Assembly: GCF_020360975.1 (NCBI RefSeq)
Contig: NW_025408668.1
Span: forward strand, 2,046,001-2,110,000
Source: Hirsutella rhossiliensis
Lineage: Eukaryota; Ascomycota; Sordariomycetes; Hypocreales; Ophiocordycipitaceae
Direction: 5' to 3'
DNA length: 64,000 nucleotides
A program made the translations under genes and the position numbers. Of this stretch, positions 1 to 8,752 are shown piece by piece (within the stretch, counting starts at the first letter, position 1; every line of letters begins with the position of its first letter). The notes beneath the pieces were generated by a model, which worked only from the letters and a program-made list of their open reading frames with translations, had not been told where the DNA came from and did no database searches.

Positions 1-1116
1 AAGAATACCTAAATAAAACGAATAAGGACTAAGTAAAAAACGAGGTATACTATCTATAAAAGGGCTATAGACTAGTACGATATAATAAGATCTAAGGACC
101 CTATATATAGCAACGGTAAGCTATAGTAACTAAATAGTATTAAATATCTAAATCGCGGGATATTACGTATATATACTTTTAGACTATAGCGTAATAAGTA
201 ATTACGTTTTACCTAAAGTCGTTAATCGTTACTAACTTATATAAAGATATAAGATAGATCTATATAAACTTATAAATATCGAAGGAAAGGCTTTTAACTA
301 TAATAATAGAATTATTAATATAAAGATTAATTACCTCGATATTAATATCTAGGGCTACGACGAATAAGTTAACTTCGATATTATAAATATTAAAGAATAT
401 AACTTTATATTAAGACTTTTATAGCTATAGGAGAGTAACCTACTAATTAACTAAAGAACTAGCTAGCTATATTAAAACGAAGATATAAGTTTCTAGGACT
501 AGTAGATTTAAGAGAAAGTAAAATTTTATAATAATTTAGCTACTAAATAAGATAAAAGGGATAACCGTTTAAGTAAATTATTATAGGCTTTAGCGATATA
601 AACGAAAATAGTAACCGAACTAGCGAATATAATAAAATCGACTAATAAGACCTACGTACTAACTAACATAGCTATATAACCTAGCATCTAATATAAATAG
701 AATAAAGGATATAATATAAAGATCTAAAGAGTTATTACTACTTTAAGGAAAGACCTTAAATAAATTAATAAAGAGCTTAAGTTAAGAGAAACTAACTCTT
801 AAAAGAAAGAATAAAGCCTATAAGATAGAATAAAGAATATCCCTTAGGAATACCGGAAATATAATAAACTCTTTAAAGAAGAACTTAAGATAGGGTTACC
901 CGAATATAGCTAATAAGACTATAAAATTTATCTTAAGGATAGAATAACGCCGACGTTCTATAAAATCTATAACCTAAACGAAAAGTAACTATAAACGCTA
1001 CGCGACTACCTTAACGAGAATCTATAAAAAGGATATATATAAATATTAATATCTAAAGTAGGCTATTTAGTTATATTTATTTTAAAGAAAAATAGTAAGC
1101 TATAACTAGTTATCGA
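1..1116 (+). pseudogene. Gypsy (G family) pol fragment, protease to start of reverse transcriptase
   Basis: This is an internal piece of a Ty3/Gypsy element of the same family as G1 and G2; it matches the reverse complement of about 10440-11530. Around 330-450 the frame reads like the end of a retropepsin domain (an ILRLL-type strand followed by a RIP-altered ESNPLINW-type run). Around 1040-1116 comes the start of reverse transcriptase: a KKNSKL stretch, then a stop where Arg is expected, then LVID. In-frame stops are TAG or TAA, so the copy is dead. The left end runs off the window. The right end stops inside the LVIDYR motif, where a solo LTR abuts it, and the rest of the polymerase is not found on the other side of that LTR. 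Confidence 0.8.
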
Positions 1117-1616
1117 TGTTACGACCCGACCAACGGTTGGTCACAAGCAGCCCTCAACAAGGCCGACACGTGACGGAGGGGTACAGGATCCCGCGAAGTC
1201 ACGTGATGGATCATTTGGATCACTTGGTGATCCCAACGATCCGGCTCATTGGATCATCTCGATGATCCAACGACGATGTACAGGATCATTGGATCGTCTC
1301 AATGATCCAACGATCCGTGAACAGGATCATCACGTTCGCTGAATGATCCACGAAGGACCACTGGGTATATAAGGACACCCAATTCCACTCCTTTAGACTA
1401 GATAGCTCTTTAGCTTTCAACACAATCATTACGATCCCTATCACGATCTCATCTCTGATTCCGATCACTTGATTACCTGGTTACAGTCTACGGTCTACGA
1501 CCTCCGACTCATCACCAACGTGACATACTTATCATTGCTCAGACCACGCCCTGTTGTATCTGCCAACATAAACCCCACGACAGGTTTATCCCTTGGGAAT
1601 ATCACCGGTCGTCACA
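1117..1616 (+). repeat. RIP-free solo LTR of a G-family Gypsy
   Basis: This 500-base LTR starts TGTTACGACC and ends GGTCGTCACA, so it has canonical TG...CA ends. It aligns with the RIP-mutated LTRs at 4742-5225, 20078-20561, 51048-51512, 58426-58890 and 62739-63222. It is full of CpA and TpG while both flanks have almost none, so it arrived after RIP acted on its surroundings or escaped it. A TATA box (TATATAA, about 1366-1372) and the pyrimidine-rich start after it place the promoter on the + strand. The U3 part carries repeated GGATCATT/ATGATCC motifs that the relatives lack. The flanking five bases (ATCGA and TTAGG) do not match. A 60-codon minus-strand frame at 1286-1468 is incidental. 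Confidence 0.9.
1366..1372 (+). promoter_or_regulatory. TATA box of the solo Gypsy LTR
   Basis: TATATAA lies about 250 bases before the 3' end of the LTR, where the U3/R boundary is expected. Because this LTR is not RIP-mutated, it is the only Gypsy promoter in the window likely to keep its ancestral sequence. Confidence 0.55.
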
Positions 1617-1619
1617 TTA

Positions 1620-3330
1620 GGCCTAGGTTCTAGAATCCGCCTAAGTATATATCGGTAAACTTTTAGTCTAATAAGTTAAAATAGGCTATTATATTAGCTA
1701 TATAAGGGCGGGCCGCGGCTAGCGTATATAGGGGGCTAATATAAGTAGCTCTTTAATAAGCTATAGCGAGCTTAGGTAAGTTATTTAAAAGGTAGGCGGT
1801 AAACGCGAACTAATAAATAAAGCTAGCGGGCACTTTAGTAAGGGCAGTATACTAGCCGAGCGAGAGGTCGGTATTGGCCTCCTTATAAATAGCGGCGAAT
1901 AGATTTACTTAGATTACGGCCGCGTTTAAGGCTCTATAGACTAGCGCTTCCGACCTAAAGTAGATAATACCTATATAGCCGTCGGTATCGCCCGGGTTAT
2001 CGTAGTATACTATAAAAGGTATAATAGGGAATAGTCTAGGCTTTCCGCGGCTTAGAACCTAGAAGGGGTTAAGCTTCTATTAAACCGGTATCGGGGCCTA
2101 TTCCTTAGCGAATAGGTTAGCCCGCTTAGAGGGAGTAGAGGGCGGGGCCGCGGCGGCGGCGAGTAGGCGTTTAGTAAATAGGTTCCTTAATAGCTCGTCG
2201 AATATAAGGTCTACTATACTAGATCCTTTAGTCTTAGCCGGGGTACGCTTAAGGGTCTCTCTAAACTTATAAGTTCTTAGTATACCGGAGGCCTCGCGCT
2301 CTTTTACGGCAGCGGCCTTAAATATCTTTAAATAAGTAAGGAGGCACTTTATATTAGTAATAGTAGCGACGATCTTAAGTATCTTAGCGTCTATAAAGGC
2401 TACCTATCTAGATAGGAGCTTATTAACGACGTTGGCTAAGATAGTAGCAATCTATACGGTTCCGAGGGCGCTAGTTATCCTCTTAGTTTTATCGGGGAAG
2501 ATAGCTCTATCTAGGTCGCGTAGCGATAAGGGAAGAAGCTCGTCCTTATTAAACGATAGGGTAAACTACCCGCGGGCGTTTTAAGGGGTGCTAGGGGTTT
2601 TCCTTATAATACCTAAAACTAAAGGTAGCGAGTCGCTAGATAAATTACTAGAGCTTAATAGTAATAAGGCATAGTTATTAAAGTAAACGCGTAATAAAGT
2701 ACTAAGAATAAAGCGATAGGAAGCGCCGACCTACTATAGTTAAATAGTTAACGTTACGTTTACCCTTATTTAAGTAGTTATAGAAGTTATAGTAGTAATA
2801 TAATAAGCGGTAATACTATAAGGCATAGAGAAGTATAGCTAGTTATATTCGTATAAATTATAGGCTTTAGCTAGGGGAAGAGATAGAGGGGAGTAGTATA
2901 TACCGTTTTCTACTAAGCCTACGTTAAGATCGTACCCTTCTCCTATAAGGAGGTCGCGGTAGTTAGTATATATACTATAATTATCCTATTTCTACTTAGT
3001 AAATATAGCTATATTAAACTTAAGGTTATAGAGGAGCTCCGCCTCGTTCCTATATAATTAAACTACTTAGCGGAATCCCTTAAAGCTTAGGCGTAGCGGT
3101 TAGTAGTAAATTTAGTCGGAGAAATACTAGTAAAATACTAGGTCCTTACTACGATACTTATAGCCCTAGATAGTAGGAACCTCGAATATAGGTATAAGAG
3201 GGGCGCGGCTTAGTATAGTAAAGGGAGCGTAAAAGGATAGGGAAATTAGGTTCCTAAAATAAAAACAAACGTAGGTAAATATAGAATTAAGTTACTATTC
3301 GCCGCGGGCGGCCTATTAATACTTATTAGC
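1620..3330 (-). pseudogene. Long unrecognised reading frame U1 with RIP-type stops
   Basis: On the minus strand one frame can be followed for about 570 codons, interrupted only by TAG and TAA codons of the kind RIP makes from Gln or Trp. That is far longer than chance allows and implies a real ancestral protein. I do not recognise the family. The N-terminal half (about 2650-3330) is Tyr-rich with a YRDLLIGEGYDLNVGLVENG run. The middle (about 2270-2600) looks helical and basic. Near 2120-2170 there is an Ala/Pro-rich stretch (AAAAAPPSTPSK), and near 1990 the motif NPGDTDGYIG. The C-terminal part is rich in hydrophobic residues and ends at the solo LTR. RIP implies the sequence was repeated. 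It could be an extra frame of G0, which lies upstream in the same orientation, a captured host gene, or another element. Confidence 0.5.
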
Positions 3331-4330
3331 TAGTTAACCTATCCTTAGACTTTTAAGAGAATAAATAGTAACGGCGCGTACTATATACTATTATTTCTCC
3401 CTTAGCTATAGCGGCTCGTACTATTATATAGCGCGCGTATAAAGCTTCTAAGTATAGGTAGTATAACCTTATAATACTCCTTACTATATAGTAAAATCTT
3501 TAATAAGGTCTTTAGCGACGATATCCTTAGCGGCTACCTAGGAATTTATAAAAAGATATAAGCAATAAGCGTAGAATCGGGTAATCGATAACGTAAGCGG
3601 AAAGATCGGTCGAAGGAGTATAGGGTAGGATTTTATCCGGAGTTTATAACGAGTATATAAGGGGCCGAATAATATATTAAAAGAATAGCGTTGTAAAAGA
3701 TACTTACGAACTTACTTATTCTATCTACTACTCCTAGGGAAATCCTTCGTCTTTTATAGACCATTGCTCGCCTACTAGTAGACTAATTAGTTAGCTTTCT
3801 AGTATATTCTATAGTACTTAAAAAGCTCTATCTATAGTATATCTTCCTAACTTAGTAGGTAGTCTAATTATAGCGTAATAGTTAACGTAAGACTATAGGT
3901 TCTAGCATAAGTAGTAGATTTAACTAGAATGTTCTATGCCCTACCTATTCTCGTATCGCGGATATCTTCGGAACCGCTAGGCCAAAATAGGCAATAGGGT
4001 ATCCGTTCTACTTATAATTAACTTATGCATTTTATATATATTTTTATTTATAAGGATAGGCTTATCCTAACCCGCCTTTCCTAAAGGAAGGTATAGATGT
4101 CTAGTAAAGGTCTTTATCTTTTAAGGGTTATTCCCTTAGACTATATTATAGAGCCTCTTTTTACTAGCTTATTCTATAAAGCCTCCCTATGCCTATTATT
4201 TCTTTATAATAGTAAAATAGGAATATAAGGGTATATTCTTATAGAATTATAGCTACTTAGCTAGCCTTTCTAGCTAATAAGGTATTCTATATAAGTAGTC
4301 CCTTAGCTATATCTATAAGTTCTAGAGTTA
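3331..4330. other. No gene seen; possible diverged LTR
   Basis: I could not follow a reading frame here. A stretch near 3600-3680 weakly resembles the minus-strand Copia-A LTR (shared AAGGAGTATA and GGTAGGATTTT blocks). The patch at about 3690-4110 keeps somewhat more TpG and CpA than its surroundings, so it may be a younger or differently mutated LTR. The expected 3' LTR of G0 should lie in this interval, but I found no match to the sequence beyond the G0 gag near 25740-26440. Confidence 0.3.
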
Positions 4331-4741
4331 AGGATTCTTTTAACTTCTTAGTAGTTAGTATTAAGTTCTAGGCTAGGTCGGGCGTTTAGTCGTTCGGCCG
4401 GCTATAGCTATATAACGGAAACGACGTCGTAGATATTTAAGGATCTAGCTAGGTTAAGGCGGTAGGCTAGATAGCCGATCCGCTTAAGGACTTTAAACGG
4501 TCCTATATAGCGTTCCTTTAACTTTACTACCTATCTATTAGCTACGCTATATCCTTTCCCTAGCTAGAGCTATACCTAGTCTCTAGGTTTAAACTCTAGT
4601 ACTTAGTGCTTTACGTTATACCGCTTTTTTATTCTTACTTAGGCTAAGGCGATTGAGATCTTAGCCTAGTCTTAAAGTATCTCCCTATCTATCTATAAGG
4701 GGCCTTCTTTAAGGTATCGCTTACTATTATCTATCTATATC
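4331..4741 (-). pseudogene. G0 Gypsy integrase C-terminal part (left of the G1 insertion)
   Basis: The minus-strand frame contains the conserved integrase tail of fungal Ty3/Gypsy elements: a KLKERYIGPFKVLKRIGYLAYRLNL run at about 4420-4530, followed by a DVVSVIQL-like strand. The family normally reads LGxRYxGPFxVLxRIGxLAYxLxLPP and HPVVSVxQL. It belongs with the integrase core on the far side of G1 at 20562 onward. The 5-base duplication ATATC at 4737-4741 matches GTATC at 20562-20566 with one G-to-A change. The frame is broken by RIP-type stops. Confidence 0.75.
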
Positions 4742-5225
4742 TATAACGACCGGTGTTATTCCTAAGGGATAAACCTATTAAGTGGTTTATATTAATAGAT
4801 ATAATAAGGCGTAGTTTAAGTAATAATAAGTATATTACGTTAGTAATAAGTTAAAGGTTATAGACTATAAACTATAACTAGGTAATTAAGTAATTAAAAT
4901 TAAAGATAAGATCGTAATAAAGATCGTAATAATTATAATATTAAAAGCTATCGAGCTATCTATCTAAAGGAGTATTCTATTCCTTCCTTATATATCTTAA
5001 GAGCTTCCCTAGATTGCTAAGAGCGCTAGGTAATCCTATTATCTAAGAGCGCTAGAGCGCTAAAGCGATCTTACGATCCTAGCTATAGAGTATTAAAGCG
5101 CTAAAGTAACCTATTACTTTAAACTTAATTAGCCTATTAGTCTATTTAATATTCCTTACTCCCTACGTTACGTAACCTCGTAATATATATTAGTCCCTAC
5201 GGTTTACTAGACCGTAGTCGTAATA
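4742..5225 (-). repeat. 3' LTR of G1
   Basis: This LTR is 484 bases, the same length as the 5' LTR at 20078-20561. The terminal TG and CA have become TA by RIP (TATAACG at the left, CGTAATA at the right). The U3 part is full of AGCGCT palindromes (about 5020-5110). Confidence 0.9.
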
Positions 5226-5245
5226 GGATGCCTCCCCTCCTTTTA
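5226..5245 (-). promoter_or_regulatory. Polypurine tract of G1
   Basis: Directly inside the 3' LTR, the minus strand reads AAAAGGAGGGGAGGCATCC. This purine run is where plus-strand DNA synthesis of a Gypsy element starts. The same tract sits at 51513-51533 in G2, with one base changed. Confidence 0.75.
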
Positions 5246-6880
5246 GTCTTATCCCTAAGACCTATTACTTTAGCCGCTATATATAAATATACCTTTATCG
5301 CGTTATATATAAGTATATCGTTCCTTATTCTTTTATCCTTTTAGGATATACTACTAATAGTATATCTAGTTATATTTAAAAATCCCGTTCCCGTAATTCT
5401 AATAAATCGCGTTAACGATTAGAGCTAGTATCTTAGACCGAGATCTATAGTATTAAAATTATACCTTACTCCTATTATTTTCGGTTAAGCCTAACTTATA
5501 AAGTCGGCGAGCGTTTTAATTAGTATTCTAAATATACCTCTATAGGCCGTTCTTATAATAGTTATAATATAGCGTCCGCCTATTTATTTTATCCCTTTTC
5601 TTTCTTATTATTCTTTTTATTAATATTCCTTTTTTTCTAGTTTATTATATTATAAATTAATAGTAAAAGATTAATTTAAACGAACGGAAAGTAAAAGAAG
5701 CGTTAAAGGAAGCAATAGCTCGCTTAGCTTAGATTAAGAAATAAAAGCGTTTCTTAAAAGACTAAGGTAGTAAGTTATTTTAGCGGGGTATATAAGCTAT
5801 TAATAAAGAAGATAGTATAACGCGTTCTTTTTAAGATAAATTAGTTTATTTATCGAATAAGGAAACTATTACTATTAGCGAGGTTTAATCGTTTAGTGCC
5901 TTAGACGTATTAGACTAAGATACTATTCTTAGTAACCTTATATTTCCGATTAAGGGTTCGCTTAGTAGAACTATTAAAGTAGAAAGCTATAGTAGGTTAA
6001 GTACTTAAGTAGTTCCTAGGTATTTTCCTTTAGCCTATATCCCTTTTACTTAATAAGGTATTCTTATTACTAACCTTATTTTCTTATATTTAGTATTTAT
6101 TTAGCTTTATATTCCTAATTATTATTAACTTCGATTTTATTTTATAGTTTAGCGTTTTATAGTACTAGTTTTAATAATAAGATATAAAATATCGGGTATA
6201 TTTATATTATTATTAGTAGCGAAAGTTTATAGTTAACTTTTAAAATAGCTTTCTTAACCTTAAATAGTCTAAGTTTCTTAAAATCTAATTTATTACTTAG
6301 TCGTTTTATTTTAATATTTCGTTATATAAGGTAGACTATATCTCCCTCTTAAAAGATTAGTTCCTATAATCTTTTCCGATTATAATAAGTAGATATTCGT
6401 TCTTTAATAAATCAAAGTTCTTATTATATTTCTTTATATATTTTTCGTAGCTAATCTACTTATAGTATTACTCGTTCCGCTTATAGTCCTTATTAAGTAA
6501 CCTTAAATACTTCTAGTTTATATCTATAATTAGTATATACTAGTAAGAGCTTAGTTATTTCTATAATTAAGCTATTATAAGCTAGTTACGCTATTAATAG
6601 CTATTTAACTTAATCGTTTTATTCGTAGCTAATATAGTATCGTAAATATTATTTAAGCGTTTAATTAAGTCGTTCCGTTTATCTATTTATTTATAGGTAA
6701 TAAGCTATACTAAGCTTATATTTTATCCTTAATTATACTATAAGAGCTTACTAAAACTTAGCTATAAATATACTTCCTTTATTAAAGATAATCTTATTTA
6801 ATAGTCTATAATTACTAATAATAGTTCGTAGGAATATATATACTAGCTCTTTTATATTACTTACTTCTTTATATAGTAAG
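5246..6880 (-). pseudogene. G1 integrase region (left piece)
   Basis: This holds the integrase of G1, which inserts the element's DNA into the genome. At about 6640-6720 the minus-strand frame has a decayed version of the motif that in Gypsy integrases reads TAYHPQTDGQTER; here the His has become Tyr and one Gln is a stop. The part nearest the LTR (5246-5900) should hold the integrase tail and 3' untranslated sequence, but I could not place domains there. The piece ends at the 5-base target of element E and continues at 8753. Confidence 0.7.
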
Positions 6881-7057
6881 TATTATAGAGTAGGTAAAGG
6901 CGTAAGCTTAAGTATAGTCTATTAAAAGAAGGTTAATAATCTATAAGAGGGAAAAGAAAGAGAAGTACGGGCCTAGCCTATATAGGCGCGGAGGCCGCTT
7001 ATATATAGACTTAGCCTAGACCCTAGTCTAGGCCTATATAGGGCAAAAGCCCTTATA
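6881..7057 (+). repeat. 5' terminal repeat of E
   Basis: This 177-base repeat starts TATTATAGAG and ends CCCTTATA. The right copy has the same length and differs at only a small number of positions. The interior after it starts TTATACCCTACC, and I could not match a primer-binding site to a tRNA. Confidence 0.85.
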
Positions 7058-7849
7058 TTATACCCTACCTAGCTTTTAAAGAGGCGCGCCTTTAAATAAT
7101 ACCTAATACCGCGCTTAAGGGGACGGAACCCTCGCGCGGACCACGCACGCCTAGTCGCGGAAAAAACATTAGTAAATAATATATAATACCCTCCTAAGCG
7201 AGCTTCTTAGATAGACTATATTATTAGTAGGGGCCGCGCCCTAAGAGTTAGGCTTTAGCACTTCTAGCTAAGGAGTAGAGGCACGTAGAACGGCGTATAG
7301 CTAGCTTCGGTAAGCTTATAGCATCCCGCCCCCCCTATATCGGCGTATAGTAGCAGCTCTTAGTACCGTAATATAGGGGATGGTACTCCGGTATATAAGG
7401 CTCCGCTCCCTCCTATACGGGGCTATATAAGCACTCCCTTTCGCTATAGTTATATTATATTAGCGGCCTTCCTATATCTTAGCCGCCCTTTCGGTCGCTA
7501 TAGGTATACGTCCCGTCTATATAGTAGCTACTACTATACGTAAGGGGACGCCGATAAAGCCTATAGAGGCGTTACTAAGATTACTCGTCGCTAGAGTCGC
7601 TATCGTTAAACCTAACCTCCTTTCCGTCCTAGCGCGTGCGCCCTTCTACTACTTAGAGTACGTTTACCCGCGCCTCCTAGCGCGGGTACTTTAAAAACTA
7701 ATAGGATTTACTACCGTAGCCTATATAGCGACCCTCCTATCGCTACCTCTTTCTATCCTCGGTCCTTAAGGCGGAGATAGAGATATCTATAGTATTACTA
7801 GCGTTATCCTTTTCTTATATTATAAAAGAAGATAAAAAAAGAAACTTAT

Positions 7850-8700
7850 TGCTACTAAGCTCGCGAAGAAGGTAGACGAGATCGGTATATATATCTAATA
7901 GTACGGACCTTTCGCTTAGACGGGTATATTAATCCGAATTTAAGCTTATAATAAGGTAATTATACTTTACCGCGTTAGGCTAGCTATATACGTTTACTTA
8001 ATAAAGCACCTCTTTAAACTATATAAGGTAGGCTAGAATAGCTTTACTCTGCTTTTAATAAAGCGTTATAAGCTCCTAGCCTACTAACTTAGCTATATTA
8101 GGTTCGCCGTAATTAATATAGAGCTTTAGGAGGAGGTCGGCTAGTCTATTTATACTAGTACGTATAAACGGTAAGAGATACCTTTATAGGTATAAGGATA
8201 GGCTCGCGTAAAGATAGTTAAATTAGGCGCGGATATCCCCTATTATAGCGCTATTAGTATAGAGCTTTACTTCTATATAAAGTAGCTATAGCTCGAGCTC
8301 TATAAAGGAGCCGTTAAACTTACTAAGGTATAATAGTACCGCTCTTAGTTATATAGAGCCCTATTATTATAAGAGGCTCTTAATTACCTAGGCGAACTAA
8401 GTATTACGTTTACCTTAATTTTACGACTATAGGAGTATAGATATTTCGCGTATATATATATTAGCATAGGCGGTTTAACTAGACTAAGTAATTAAACGTT
8501 AGCTTTAAAGGCAGCTAAAAATAGCTATTTTATATATAGGGATATAAAGAGGGTAAAATAAAAGGTAGATTATACTATTACGGAGTAGGTAGAGGTATAG
8601 GCTTAGGTATAGTCCGTTAAAAGAAGGTTAATAATCTATAAGAGGGAAAAGGAAGAGAAGTATAGGCCTAGCCTATATAGGCGCGGAGGCCGCTTATATA
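7850..8700 (+). pseudogene. Unrecognised frame of E that runs into its 3' terminal repeat
   Basis: From about 7850 one plus-strand frame can be followed for roughly 285 codons, broken only by TAG and TAA. It crosses the boundary at 8576 and continues inside the right terminal repeat, where it is very basic (a VKRRLIIYKREKEE run near 8615-8660). I do not recognise the protein. The part before the repeat is rich in Tyr, Leu and Ile with scattered basic residues. No zinc knuckle, YxDD or integrase motif is visible. Upstream of 7850 (7058-7850) I see shorter open stretches, some Arg-rich, that may be its N-terminus in another frame. Confidence 0.4.
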
Positions 8701-8752
8701 TAGACTTAGCCTAGACCCTAGTCTAAGCCTATATAAGGTAAAAGCCCTTATA
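8576..8752 (+). repeat. 3' terminal repeat of E
   Basis: This is the 177-base direct copy of 6881-7057, preceded by a purine-rich run and followed by the target duplication GTAGG. Confidence 0.85.

Larger units (their letters stand above)
6881..8752 (+). mobile_element. E, small LTR element nested in G1
   Basis: E is 1872 bases with two direct terminal repeats of exactly 177 bases (6881-7057 and 8576-8752). The flanking five bases are GTAAG (6876-6880) and GTAGG (8753-8757). The undisturbed site is visible in G2 near 53155-53165. Repeat ends are TA...TA, as RIP leaves from TG...CA. A purine-rich run before the right repeat (8551-8570) suggests + orientation. The 1518-base interior has no integrase, reverse transcriptase or protease motif I can see, so this is a non-autonomous element of the TRIM/LARD type or a gag-only element. 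Confidence 0.8.

Noticed and set aside
1286..1468. 60-codon minus-strand open frame
   Set aside because: It lies wholly inside the RIP-free solo LTR, antisense to its promoter, with no protein features.
1620..3330. U1 as an envelope gene of G0
   Set aside because: No signal peptide, cleavage site or clear membrane anchor is visible, and the ends of G0 are not defined. Kept as unrecognised.
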